Shown piece by piece: positions 7,827 through 16,835 of a stretch of 37,429 bases of DNA. A program made the position numbers and the translations under genes. How positions within the stretch are numbered: the first letter of the stretch is position 1; each line of letters opens with the position of its first letter. The stretch covers positions 1-37,429 of the forward strand of contig VHCO01000050.1 of the NCBI GenBank assembly GCA_016871715.1, given 5' to 3'. The notes under the pieces are model-generated. The model had not been told where the DNA came from. It worked only from the letters and a program-made list of their open reading frames with translations, and ran no database searches. The DNA is from Verrucomicrobiota bacterium. GTDB taxonomy: Bacteria > Verrucomicrobiota > Verrucomicrobiia > Limisphaerales > J093.

Positions 7827-9221
7827 ATGCCTGAAGAATTGAATCTGACCTTGCCCCGGCGCGACCCCCGCAAGCCCGCGCCTCGCCAGGCGACGACCTG
7901 GCTGCTGGGCTCGATCCTGCTGGGCGTGCTGGCGAACCTCGTCGTGACCTGGTGGCGCGTTGACACCCCTACCCGCCACGCGCCCGCCGGAGGCGCCCTG
8001 CCCCCCGAGCCAGCCAAGCAACTGGCGATGAAGCTAGAAAAACAGGGGCTCACCCAAGCCGCCGTGCAGGCTTGGCAGGAGTATCTACACGCCGGCGACC
8101 TTTCGAACGACGCCGCGTCGCGCATCTGGTACCGCCTCGGCAAACTGCACCAAGAGGAGAAGCAGTACGAAGCCGCGGTCGCGGCCTTTTACCGCTCGGA
8201 AAGCCTGGAGCGGTTACCCGAGCTGGCCGACGACCTGGGCCGTCGTGCGCAGGAATGTCTCGAGGCGATGGGCCAGTTCGCCGCCCTGCGTTACGAACTG
8301 GCGGAGCGCGTAGGCCTGAATCCAGCCGCCAAGACCGCCGGGGACGAAGTGGTGGCGGAGATCGGGCCGCAGAAGATCACGCAAGCCGAACTGGACCGGG
8401 CCATCGAGCAAAAGATCGAACAGCAACTCGCGCAGTACGCCATGGCGTTGCCCGAGGAAGAACGCAAGCGCCAGAAGGAAGCCTTGTTCAAGCAGTTGGC
8501 TTCCGCGGAGCAACGCCTGCAGTTCCTGCAGCAACTGGTGGTGGAATCGATTCTGTATCGCCAGGCGCGCGAGGAAAAGCTGGCCGAGGACCCCGCCACT
8601 CGCGCGTTGTTGCTGGACCTGCAACGCACCCTGCTGGCCCAGCGCATGATGGAGAAAGAGATGGCCGACCAGATCAAGATCACGACCGGCGACCTGCAAA
8701 CCTATTACCAGGCGCACCTGAAGGACTACCTGGCGCCGCCCCGGGCCAAGATCGGTCACATCCAAGTCGCCAAGGAAGACCAGGCACAAGCTGCGTTGAA
8801 CGGACTTGGCGAGAACGGGGACTTCGAGGCCCTGGCCAAGGTCCTCTCGACGCACCAGGAAACCCGTGACCAAGGCGGAGCCCTGGACGGGTGGATCGAA
8901 ACGGACGGCGTCATCCCGCACCTCGGCACCCTACCGGAGGCGCAGGAGTTGATCTTCCAAACCAAGCCCGGAGAGGTGGCCAAGGCCTATGTGAAGTCCG
9001 CGCACGGCTTCCATCTGATTAAGGTCCGCGAGCGCGAGCCGGAGCGGCAGCGGTCCTTTGACGAGGTGCGCAACCAGGTCTTTCGCGACCTGCGGATGCG
9101 CAAGGAGCGCGAAGTGCAGGAGAAGCTGCTCACCCGCCTCAAGGAACGCTACGACGTCGTCATCCACCGCTCCGCCTTCGGCGGCCAACTCGAGCCGCAA
9201 ACGCCCGCAACCCAGCCGTGA
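7827..9221 (+). CDS. Membrane-anchored TPR-PpiC (parvulin/SurA-type) foldase
   Basis: The protein has 464 residues. A single membrane segment at about 23-43 (TTWLLGSILLGVLANLVVTWW) anchors it with most of the chain outside the cytoplasm. TPR-like helices follow at about 65-150, then a charged SurA-like helical region rich in Glu and Gln (about 170-300), then a parvulin PpiC domain (about 315-415) with GGALDGWIETDGVIP and SAHGFHLIKVRERE. The expected activity is peptidyl-prolyl isomerisation and chaperoning of exported proteins. The ATG at 7827 is chosen because it gives an anchor; the open frame extends far upstream only as a shadow of the DUF58 gene. Its stop overlaps the next start (GTGA). 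A foldase inside a Bat operon suggests it helps assemble the Bat proteins. Confidence 0.85.
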   Translation: MPEELNLTLPRRDPRKPAPRQATTWLLGSILLGVLANLVVTWWRVDTPTRHAPAGGALPPEPAKQLAMKLEKQGLTQAAVQAWQEYLHAGDLSNDAASRIWYRLGKLHQEEKQYEAAVAAFYRSESLERLPELADDLGRRAQECLEAMGQFAALRYELAERVGLNPAAKTAGDEVVAEIGPQKITQAELDRAIEQKIEQQLAQYAMALPEEERKRQKEALFKQLASAEQRLQFLQQLVVESILYRQAREEKLAEDPATRALLLDLQRTLLAQRMMEKEMADQIKITTGDLQTYYQAHLKDYLAPPRAKIGHIQVAKEDQAQAALNGLGENGDFEALAKVLSTHQETRDQGGALDGWIETDGVIPHLGTLPEAQELIFQTKPGEVAKAYVKSAHGFHLIKVREREPERQRSFDEVRNQVFRDLRMRKEREVQEKLLTRLKERYDVVIHRSAFGGQLEPQTPATQP

Positions 9222-10360
9222 GGATGGCGCAAAGGCAGGTACCGATTGGACTCCGGCCACGGCCGGCGCGGGCGGCTCAGGCCCGCCGCCTGGCGGTCCG
9301 CGGCGCGCTGGGCCTGGTCCTCTTGGCTGTCTGCCTCGGGGTGTCGTGCGGCCATCGCGATCGCGCGGGGGACACGGGTAACGAACCCGAGGAGACCGGC
9401 CTACGGAAGACCTTCGAGCGCGGACCGGTCCGCGTGGACCTCGCCGTGGACCGTAAGGAGCTGACGATCGCTGAGCGGCTCCAGTTCACGATCCAGATCA
9501 CTGCCCAAGAAGACTACCAAGCCGAGCTGCCCCGATTCGGCGACAGCCTCGAACAATTCGGCATTGTGGACCATCGCACCGCGGCCCCGGCGCTGGTCGC
9601 CAGCAACCAGGTCCGCCAAAGCCGGACCTACGTCCTGGAGCCCTTCCTGTCCGGCGACTACGCCATCCCGCCCTTCAAAGTCCAGTTCTGGACGAAGACT
9701 GAGCCCGACCAGAAACACGAGCTGGAAACCGAACCGCTGGAAGTGCGGGTGACGTCCCTCTTGCCGGAAGACCTGCGCGAGCTGAAGCTCCACGAAATCG
9801 GGCCGCCGGTCGAGTTGCCCCGCTCCCAGGCTGGGTGGCTCATCGCGCTCACCACGCTGGGCCTGGGGACGGCGGGCGTGGCGCTGGGTTGGTGGCTACG
9901 CCGCCGGCACGCGAGCCCGTCCGAGCGCGAGCCCACCCTGCCCGCGCACGAACTCGCCTATCGCCAGTTGGAGGAGCTCATCGCCGAAGGCCTGGCGCAG
10001 CAAGGCCACTTCAAGCCCTTCTTCCAGCGCGTCTCGAGCATCCTGCGCCATTACATCGAGAACCGGTTCGGGTTGCGCGCGCCGGAATGGACGACCGAGG
10101 AGTTCCTGTCGCTCCTGAGCCGCAACGACCGGTTGGCCGCCGACCACAAGACGTTGCTGCAGGACTTCCTGAAGTACTGCGACCTGGTCAAATTTGCCGA
10201 ACATCAACCCGAAACGTCGGATGTGCAGAACGCGTTCGACGCCTGCAAACGGTTTATCATGGAAACCGAACCCAGCGGAACCGAGGCGGCCGCACCGGCC
10301 GCGGCCGTTTCGCCCCCGCCCCCGCCCGCGCTCGCGCCGGCGGGCATGAGCGAGTCTTGA
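9218..10360 (+). CDS. BatD-like / DUF4381-like membrane lipoprotein
   Basis: The protein has about 380 residues. The N-terminal hydrophobic segment ends in LGVSC, a plausible lipobox. An extracytoplasmic beta domain follows (VRVDLAVDRKELTIAERLQF ... YVLEPFLSGDYAIPPFKVQF) and resembles the immunoglobulin-like repeats of BatD. A membrane helix sits at about 205-227 (GWLIALTTLGLGTAGVALGWW). The cytoplasmic tail (YRQLEELIAEGL ... FFQRVSSILRHYIENRFGLR) matches the tail of DUF4381-type partners of VWA proteins. The GTG at 9218 overlaps the preceding stop as GTGA; ATG 9224 is an alternative. The last ~25 residues are Pro/Ala-rich. It probably works as an envelope scaffold of the MoxR/VWA complex. 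The domain names come from sequence style, not a profile search. Confidence 0.7.
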   Translation: MRMAQRQVPIGLRPRPARAAQARRLAVRGALGLVLLAVCLGVSCGHRDRAGDTGNEPEETGLRKTFERGPVRVDLAVDRKELTIAERLQFTIQITAQEDYQAELPRFGDSLEQFGIVDHRTAAPALVASNQVRQSRTYVLEPFLSGDYAIPPFKVQFWTKTEPDQKHELETEPLEVRVTSLLPEDLRELKLHEIGPPVELPRSQAGWLIALTTLGLGTAGVALGWWLRRRHASPSEREPTLPAHELAYRQLEELIAEGLAQQGHFKPFFQRVSSILRHYIENRFGLRAPEWTTEEFLSLLSRNDRLAADHKTLLQDFLKYCDLVKFAEHQPETSDVQNAFDACKRFIMETEPSGTEAAAPAAAVSPPPPPALAPAGMSES

Positions 10361-10366
10361 CCGGCC

Positions 10367-10518
10367 TACTGATGAGAGCTTGGGATAGACGACTATTTGC
10401 CGGTAGGGCGCGCAGTCCTCTGCGCGCCGCAAACCGCCATGGACACACGAGGCCACGGCGCGCAGAGGACTGCGCGCCCTACCGCCGACTTGTAGTCCAT
10501 CCCAGTAACTCCTGAGTA
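10367..10518. repeat. 152-bp nested palindromic element, copy 2
   Basis: It starts TACTGATGAG and ends CTCCTGAGTA, the reverse orientation of copy 1, with the core loop also reversed. It fills the 157-base gap inside the Bat operon. Its last base (A at 10518) is the A of the batA ATG, so the element supplies the whole region where a ribosome-binding site would lie; the nearest candidate there is weak. Confidence 0.9.
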
Positions 10519-11576
10519 TGCACTTCGAGTCTCCCTGGGCTCTGGCGTTGCTGGCCGTCATCCCGTTCCTGCTCGGGCAACAGCGGCGCGGGAAACGCAC
10601 CGGCGCGATTCGCTTCTCGAGCACCGCGCACGCGGCGCGCGCCGGGCGGTCGCTGCGACAGCGTCTGCACTGGCTGCCGCAACTGCTGCGCGTGCTGGCG
10701 TTGGTGGCGCTGGTCGTTGCGCTGGCTCGGCCCCAAGAAGGCCTCGAGGGCACCCGCGACATCAGCCAAGGCATCGCCATCCAGATGGTCGTTGACCGCT
10801 CCAGCAGCATGAGCGCAGAGATGGAATACGGCGGCCGCAACCGCAACCGCCTCGAGGTGGTCAAGGAGTTGTTCCACGATTTCGTGTTGGGGGACCGCAA
10901 AGGATTAGCCGGCCGACCCAACGACCTGATCGGCATGATCGCCTTCGCGCGCTACGCGGACACCGTGGCGCCCTTGAGCCTGGCCCACGGCGCCCTGCCG
11001 CGGTTCCTGGACACGGTCAAACTGGTCCAGCGGCGCGAGGAAGACGGCACGGCCATCGGCGATGCGTTGGCCTTGGCGGCGGCGCGGTTGCACACCGCGG
11101 AGGCAACCCTGGCCCAACAACTCCCCGACCAAGCCGACCGCTACGAGCTCAAGAGCAAGATCGTCATCCTGCTGACCGATGGCCAGAACAACGCCGGCCA
11201 GCGCGAGCCGTTGCAGGCGGCCCAACTCGCCAAAGAATGGGGCATCAAGATCTACACCATCGGCGTCGGCGGCGGCGAAGCCGTCACCACCGTGCAAACG
11301 CTCTTCGGCCCGTACAAGGTCCCCCTGGGGCCGGGCGTGGACGAGCGCGGCCTGGCAGCGATCGCCGAGGCGACCGGGGGCATCTATCGGCGCGCCGATA
11401 GCGCGCAGGCGCTCAAGTCCGTTTACGAGGAGATCGACCAGCTCGAGCGGAGTGAAATCGAGGCCGTGCGGTATCTGGATTACCGGGAGCGGTTCGTCGG
11501 TTTCGCCCTCTTCGGCCTGCTCTGTCTGTTGGGCGAAGTGGTCGCAGCCGGGACCGTCTTCCGCAAGATTCCATGA
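10518..11576 (+). CDS. batA: BatA-like von Willebrand factor A membrane protein
   Basis: The protein has 352 residues. Two N-terminal membrane segments (about 5-19 and 55-70) precede a VWA domain with a complete MIDAS start D93-R-S95-S-S97 and the internal ILLTDGQNNAG motif; a third membrane helix lies near the C-terminus (about 328-348). This is the standard BatA layout, in which the metal-binding domain is held between membrane segments and is believed to contact partner proteins during MoxR-driven remodelling. It overlaps the next gene by ATGA (11573-11576). The start codon directly abuts palindromic copy 2, so its translation signal must come from that repeat or from ongoing translation. 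No other start gives the first membrane helix. Confidence 0.9.
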   Translation: MHFESPWALALLAVIPFLLGQQRRGKRTGAIRFSSTAHAARAGRSLRQRLHWLPQLLRVLALVALVVALARPQEGLEGTRDISQGIAIQMVVDRSSSMSAEMEYGGRNRNRLEVVKELFHDFVLGDRKGLAGRPNDLIGMIAFARYADTVAPLSLAHGALPRFLDTVKLVQRREEDGTAIGDALALAAARLHTAEATLAQQLPDQADRYELKSKIVILLTDGQNNAGQREPLQAAQLAKEWGIKIYTIGVGGGEAVTTVQTLFGPYKVPLGPGVDERGLAAIAEATGGIYRRADSAQALKSVYEEIDQLERSEIEAVRYLDYRERFVGFALFGLLCLLGEVVAAGTVFRKIP

Positions 11577-13921
11577 GCGAGATCCGGATTCACAACCTCG
11601 AACTGCTGCACCTCCTCTGGCTGCTTCCAGCGCTGGTGGGCTTCTTCCTCTATGTGAGTGAGCGCCGGCGGAAGACCCTCACCGCGTTTGTCGAGGCCGG
11701 ACTGTTGCACCGCATCGCCATCACCGTCAGCCCAGCGCGCCGGCGCTGGAAAGCCGCCCTGCTCCTGCTGGCCGCCGCGTTCCTCGTCGTTGGCCTGAGT
11801 CGGCCCGGCTGGAATCCCAAGCCGAAACGGGTAGAACGTCAGGGCCGCGACGTGGTGTTTGTCATGGACGTGTCCCGCAGCATGCTCGCCGAGGACCTCA
11901 AACCCAGCCGACTCGAACGCGCCAAGCTGGCCATCTTGGATTGCCTCGAAACGCTGCAAGGCGACCGGGTCGCCCTGGTCGCCTTTGCCGGCTCCGCCGC
12001 GGTCAAGTGCCCGCTGACGTTGGATTACGGGTTCTTCCGCATGATGCTCAACGGCCTGTCCACGGATACCATCGCGCGCGGGGGCACGCTGATTGGCGAC
12101 GCCCTGCGCCGCACGTTGGACGAGGTCTTCGACAATCAAGACAAACAATACAAAGACATCATCCTCATCACCGACGGCGAAGATCACGACAGTTTCCCGG
12201 TCGAAGCCGCCAAGGAAGTCGGCCAACGCGGCGTCCGCCTCATCGCCATCGGCTTGGGCGACGAAAACGAAGGCAAGCGCATCCCCATCACCGACGCCCA
12301 GGGCCAGTCGACCTACCTCAAATACCAAGGCCAAGAGGTCTGGTCGCGCCTCGATGCCGATACCTTGCGCAAAATGGTCAATGCCACCCCCGGCGGCCGC
12401 TATTTGAACGTGGCGACGGGCACGTTCGATCTGGGCCGAGTCTACCTGGACCTCGTAGCCAGCGCCGAGAAGAAGGCCCTCGAATCTCAAACCATCAAGC
12501 AGTACGAAGACAAATTCCAAATCTTCCTCGGACTTGCCTTTGCCCTGCTTGCCGTGGAGATGATGGTGGCCGAGCGCAAGTCGATTCGCGGCAGACCCAT
12601 CATGAACGCAGAGCGCACCACCACGGGGCGGCCTGTCCACCCCAGCAGCGAGCCCACCGGCCCGAAAGAGTCGGGCACGCCGCCAGCCGGCTCTCGCCGC
12701 CCTCGCCCCAAACCAGCGGCGCGCCCCAGCCCCACCGCTGGGTCTCGCCAACCGCTCGTGCTGCTGGCCGGCCTGCTGATCCTCGCGGCACCGGTCGTCC
12801 GGGCGGAATCGGCGGCGCGTTTGGTCGCGCGGGGCAATGCGGCGTTGGCCCGAGGCCAATACGACGAGGCCCTGAAGCGCTACGACGAAGCGTCGGTCGA
12901 GGCGCCGGCGTCGCCGCAGCTTGCGTTCAACAAAGGCACCGCCTATTACCATCTGGGCGATTTTGCCAAGGCCAAAGAATCCTTTGCCGAGGCCGCAGTC
13001 AACACCCAGGACCTGGCCCTGGACGCCCGTTGCCGGTTCAATCTGGGCAACGTCGCCTTTCGCGAAGCCGAACGGCAGCGGGACAGCGATCTGCAAAAGG
13101 CCTTGGCTGCTTGCCAGGAAAGCGTGCGCCATTACCAAAAGGCGCTCGAACTGAACCCGAAGTCGAAGGTGGCGGCGGAGAACCTCGAAGTGGTGCGCCT
13201 GACCATGAAGGCGATCCTCGACGAGATCCACCAGCAGGAGGAAGCCCAAAAGCAGCAGCAACAGCAACAGCAGGCCGCCCAAGATCGACTCCGCGAATTG
13301 ATCGCACGCCAGCAGGCTGCCCTCGATCAGGGCCAGGCCCTGGCCAGCCAACCCGACCAGGCCCGGCAGCAGCCGGACTGGGCAAAGCAAGTGGACAGTC
13401 TGCGCGATGACCAAAACAATCTCCTCGCCGACACGAGCGCGTTTAGCCTGACCCTCACCAACGCCCCCACCCAGGCCCCTTCGCCCCAACCCAACCCCGT
13501 CGAGGCCGCCCGCACCCACGTCGAGGCCGCCACGCTCAGCCAGGGCAAAGCCGTGGACCAACTCGACCAGCACAAACCCGACACTGCACAGGCCGACCAA
13601 CAAGACGCCTTGGAGTCGTTGCAGAAGGCCTTGGCCGCGTTGAATGCTCAGGGCCAACCGCAAACCGGCGACCAAAATCAGCAACAGCAGCCCCAACCGG
13701 GGCAACCGCAACCCCAACCCCAGGACTCGCCCGACCAGAAACCCCAGCAACAGAAACCGGAGGACGCAGCCTCCCAGGCTCAAGACCAGACCGCGCAGAC
13801 CCAGCCAACCCAGCGGTTGGACGAACGCGCCCAGGACATCCTAAAGGAAGAAGAGCAACACCAAAAAGAGCGCCAGCGCGTTCAAGCCGGCGGCTTCAGG
13901 CCGGTGGACAAAGATTGGTGA
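11573..13921 (+). CDS. batB: BatB-BatC fusion: VWA protein joined to TPR protein
   Basis: This 782-residue protein is about twice the size of BatB alone. Residues 1-335 are BatB: membrane helices at about 12-28 and 60-75, a VWA domain with D99-V-S101-R-S103, and a helix at about 315-332. A Pro-rich linker leads to a second hydrophobic segment (about 392-408) ending in VVRAES, which looks like an old BatC signal peptide. TPR repeats follow (LVARGNAALARGQYDEALKR, LAFNKGTAYYHLGDFAKAKE, and a third). The tail is a long Gln/Pro-rich low-complexity stretch (about 555-745) and a charged end. An in-frame ATG at 12601 could allow separate synthesis of the BatC part. It overlaps batA by ATGA and batD follows after six bases. 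In many genomes batB and batC are separate. Confidence 0.88.
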   Translation: MSEIRIHNLELLHLLWLLPALVGFFLYVSERRRKTLTAFVEAGLLHRIAITVSPARRRWKAALLLLAAAFLVVGLSRPGWNPKPKRVERQGRDVVFVMDVSRSMLAEDLKPSRLERAKLAILDCLETLQGDRVALVAFAGSAAVKCPLTLDYGFFRMMLNGLSTDTIARGGTLIGDALRRTLDEVFDNQDKQYKDIILITDGEDHDSFPVEAAKEVGQRGVRLIAIGLGDENEGKRIPITDAQGQSTYLKYQGQEVWSRLDADTLRKMVNATPGGRYLNVATGTFDLGRVYLDLVASAEKKALESQTIKQYEDKFQIFLGLAFALLAVEMMVAERKSIRGRPIMNAERTTTGRPVHPSSEPTGPKESGTPPAGSRRPRPKPAARPSPTAGSRQPLVLLAGLLILAAPVVRAESAARLVARGNAALARGQYDEALKRYDEASVEAPASPQLAFNKGTAYYHLGDFAKAKESFAEAAVNTQDLALDARCRFNLGNVAFREAERQRDSDLQKALAACQESVRHYQKALELNPKSKVAAENLEVVRLTMKAILDEIHQQEEAQKQQQQQQQAAQDRLRELIARQQAALDQGQALASQPDQARQQPDWAKQVDSLRDDQNNLLADTSAFSLTLTNAPTQAPSPQPNPVEAARTHVEAATLSQGKAVDQLDQHKPDTAQADQQDALESLQKALAALNAQGQPQTGDQNQQQQPQPGQPQPQPQDSPDQKPQQQKPEDAASQAQDQTAQTQPTQRLDERAQDILKEEEQHQKERQRVQAGGFRPVDKDW

Positions 13922-13927
13922 GCTGCG

Positions 13928-15811
13928 ATGAGGCCGTTCCGAAAATCCATGCTAGCTCTCGTCGTGGCAGGCGTCCTGGGGGCAACCACCCCGGCGGCTG
14001 CAGCCACGCTCTCGGCCCGGGGGGCCGTCAGCCAGCAAGAGGTGTTCGTGGGCGAGCCTTTTACGTATCAGGTCCAAGTCTCCGGGAGCGAGCAACCGGA
14101 AGAACCCGACCTCTCGGCGGTCGCCGAGTTCGACGTACAGAAGTTGGGCGGACAACAGAACAGCAGCCAATCGGTCACCATCATCAATGGCCGCGTCAAC
14201 CGCGTCGTCAACCTCGGTTACGTGTTCAGCTACCAACTCACCCCCAAACGCGCCGGCTCCTGGGTCATCCCCGCCGTCGCCGTCCGCGCCGAGGGCCAAG
14301 TGACCCGCACCCAACCGGTGCCTATTCAGGTGCGGCAACCGGCTGAAACGCAGGACTTCAAGCTCCGCATGGAACTGTCGAAGGCGCAAGGCTACGTCGG
14401 TGAACCTATCAGGCTCACCCTGCGCTGGTACCTGCGCCAGAACGTCAACGGCTTCAACTTCTCGGTGCCGGCCCTCGAGCTTAAGGCCTTCGCCCTGGCC
14501 GATCGCAAAGTGGACACCAGCACCGGCGGCCCTTACTACCGCATCCCGCTGAACCGGGGCGAGGCCATCGGCCGCAAGAGTCAAGCTCGCCTGGACGGCC
14601 TGGACTACGCCACCATCGAGTTCAGCAAAGTGTTGATCCCACAGGAAGCGGGCACATTCAACCTCGAGCCGGCCCTGGTGGCGTGCGAAGCCCTCATGGG
14701 CTACCGCAACTCGCGCTCGCCCTTGGATTCGTTCTTCAACGACGATTTCTTCAACGATTTCTTCCGCGATGACTTCTTCGGCCGGCGCCGCGGCGTGTTC
14801 CGGAAGGTGGTGGTGCCGTCCAATGCCCTCGCCCTCGAAGTCCGCCCCCTCCCCAGCGCGGGTCGACCGGACAACTTCGCCGGCCACGTGGGCAAGTACG
14901 AACTGACCGCCGCCGCGAGCCCGACGGAGGTGAGCGTCGGCGATCCGATCACGCTCACCATGACGCTGAGCGGTCCGGAATTTGTCGAGCATATCGGTCC
15001 GCCCGACCTGAGTCGCCAACCCGCTTTGAATCGCGATTTCAAGATCCCCACCGAAATGGCCCAGGGCGTTTCCGACGGACGACAGAAGACCTTCACCCAA
15101 ACCCTCCGCGCCTTGCACCCACAGGTGGCCGCCATCCCGCCCATCGAACTACCCTATTTCGACACGCCCAGCGGCCAGTATCGCGTGGCCCGTTCCGCGC
15201 CCATCCCGCTGACCGTCCGCGCCGCCAAAGTGGTCACCGCAAAGGATGCGGAAGGGCTGGCCTCCCCGGGCTCAGCCGCCGTGCGGCTCGAGGCCTGGGC
15301 CCAAGGCATCGCGCACAACTACGAAGGCGAGTCCGTGCTCGAGCCTCAGACCTACGGTTTGATGTTCGGAATGGCTACGCCGTCGTGGCTGGCCCTGCTG
15401 ATCGCGCCGCCCTTGGGCTACTTCGCTTTGCTCGGCGCCGTCCTCTACACCCGCCGGCGCAACGCCGATCCCGCCCGCAACCGCGCGCGCAAAGCCCAGG
15501 CGCAACTGGCGAAGCGACTGGACACCGCCCGGACCGCTCCCTCTGCCGACGCACAGAACCAAGTGCTCGAAGCGCTGCGCCATTACCTGGGCGATAAACT
15601 CGGCCTACCGCCAGGCGCGTTGACCTTCAAGGATGTCCAGAGCCCGCTCGCGGCGCGCGGTCTCGACCCGGCAGTGCTCGAGCAACTCAAACAAGCCTTC
15701 CAAAGCTGCGAGGCCGGCCGCTACGCCGGCGGTGCGCTGCCCCTCGAGACCGCGTCCTTGGTCGAAACCTGCCAGCACATAGCCCAACAGATGGAGCGAC
15801 AACTGGGATGA
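13928..15811 (+). CDS. batD: BatD-like exported scaffold protein
   Basis: The protein has 627 residues. A signal peptide (about 1-25, cleavage near AAAA) precedes several immunoglobulin-like beta repeats opening with TLSARGAVSQQEVFVGEPFT and repeating the pattern (YVGEPIRLTLRWYL, EVSVGDPITLTMTLSG). An unusual Asp/Phe-rich stretch (about 260-282, FFNDDFFNDFFRDDFF) is a feature I associate with BatD proteins. A membrane helix at about 478-500 (PSWLALLIAPPLGYFALLGA) is followed by a cytoplasmic helical tail. BatD is the large extracytoplasmic partner of BatA and BatB. Its stop overlaps the batE start as ATGA (15808-15811). Intact, with no unusual base use noted. Confidence 0.9.
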   Translation: MRPFRKSMLALVVAGVLGATTPAAAATLSARGAVSQQEVFVGEPFTYQVQVSGSEQPEEPDLSAVAEFDVQKLGGQQNSSQSVTIINGRVNRVVNLGYVFSYQLTPKRAGSWVIPAVAVRAEGQVTRTQPVPIQVRQPAETQDFKLRMELSKAQGYVGEPIRLTLRWYLRQNVNGFNFSVPALELKAFALADRKVDTSTGGPYYRIPLNRGEAIGRKSQARLDGLDYATIEFSKVLIPQEAGTFNLEPALVACEALMGYRNSRSPLDSFFNDDFFNDFFRDDFFGRRRGVFRKVVVPSNALALEVRPLPSAGRPDNFAGHVGKYELTAAASPTEVSVGDPITLTMTLSGPEFVEHIGPPDLSRQPALNRDFKIPTEMAQGVSDGRQKTFTQTLRALHPQVAAIPPIELPYFDTPSGQYRVARSAPIPLTVRAAKVVTAKDAEGLASPGSAAVRLEAWAQGIAHNYEGESVLEPQTYGLMFGMATPSWLALLIAPPLGYFALLGAVLYTRRRNADPARNRARKAQAQLAKRLDTARTAPSADAQNQVLEALRHYLGDKLGLPPGALTFKDVQSPLAARGLDPAVLEQLKQAFQSCEAGRYAGGALPLETASLVETCQHIAQQMERQLG

Positions 15812-16689
15812 GTTCAGCCAGGTCCGTGAATCGTGCGTGCCGCTTGGCGCTGGCCCGGTGGGCCCTCGGCCTCGCCGCCGCGCTCACGCTCGGCGTGGTC
15901 CTGTTCCCTCTCAGTGCCCAAGCCGCCGCTGCGGCCTTGGCGGGCGACGACTTGCGCGAGCTCAACCGCGAAGCCGAGCAACTCTTTCGCCAAGCCAACG
16001 AGGCAGCCGCTGCTGACCGCCAGAAAGCGCTCGACTTGTACCAAAAGGCGTTGCTGCGCTTCGAGCGCTTGGTGCGCGAAGGCGGGATCGAGAATGGCAA
16101 GCTCTACTACAACGTGGGGAACTGCCACTTCCGCATGAACGACCTCGGCCGCGCCATTCTCAATTACCGCCGCGCCCAGCTCTACCGGCCCAACGACCCC
16201 AATCTGCACCAAAACCTCGAGTACGCTCGCTCCCGCAGACTGGACAAGATCGAGACCCCACCCCAAGCCCGCCTGCGGCGCACCCTGCTGTTCTGGCACT
16301 ACGATTTCTCGTCGGAACTACGGCGCGGGTTGTTGGGGATCTCGTTCGTGGCCCTCTGGATTTGTGCGGCCATCCTCTTGTTCCGCAAGCGCACTTTCCT
16401 GAAGTGGACCCTGGCCGGTTGCGCCCTGCTGGCTGCGGCCATGTTCGCGTCCCTGCTCGCCGACGACCTCCACCGGCGGCACACCCACCCAGGTGTGATC
16501 ACCCAAGCCGAAGTGGTCGCGCGCAAGGGCGACAGTGAAACCTACGAGCCCAGTTTTCGTGAACCGCTGCACTCGGGCACCGAGTTCAATCTCGTCGAGC
16601 AGCGCGGGACCTGGTACCATATCGAGCTACTGGACAACCGCCGCTGTTGGATCCCCGTGGCGGGCGCCGAACTCGTCCGCCCACCGTAG
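15808..16689 (+). CDS. batE: BatE-like TPR-SH3 membrane protein
   Basis: The protein has 293 residues. A signal peptide (about 10-35) is followed by TPR-type helices (EAEQLFRQANEAAAADRQKA, LYYNVGNCHFRMNDLGRAIL, LYRPNDPNLHQNLEYARSRR). Two membrane segments lie at about 172-190 and 196-212, and a C-terminal bacterial SH3 domain begins VVARKGDSETYEPS and contains WYHIELLDNRRCWIP. This is the usual BatE order. It is the last gene of the operon. The next gene is on the other strand and ends 146 bases away; no clear terminator hairpin is seen in that gap. Confidence 0.88.
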   Translation: MSSARSVNRACRLALARWALGLAAALTLGVVLFPLSAQAAAAALAGDDLRELNREAEQLFRQANEAAAADRQKALDLYQKALLRFERLVREGGIENGKLYYNVGNCHFRMNDLGRAILNYRRAQLYRPNDPNLHQNLEYARSRRLDKIETPPQARLRRTLLFWHYDFSSELRRGLLGISFVALWICAAILLFRKRTFLKWTLAGCALLAAAMFASLLADDLHRRHTHPGVITQAEVVARKGDSETYEPSFREPLHSGTEFNLVEQRGTWYHIELLDNRRCWIPVAGAELVRPP

Positions 16690-16835
16690 GCTGAGCCGCT
16701 GCCGCAACCGTCCCACGGTCTATGCCGCCGTTGGCGAGGGCAACCCGCCCATAGCCGACCCCAGCAACCCTTATCGCACCGCGCCCCACCCTCGAGGACC
16801 AGTTCACCCCGACAGCTTCCCAACAACCTAAACCG

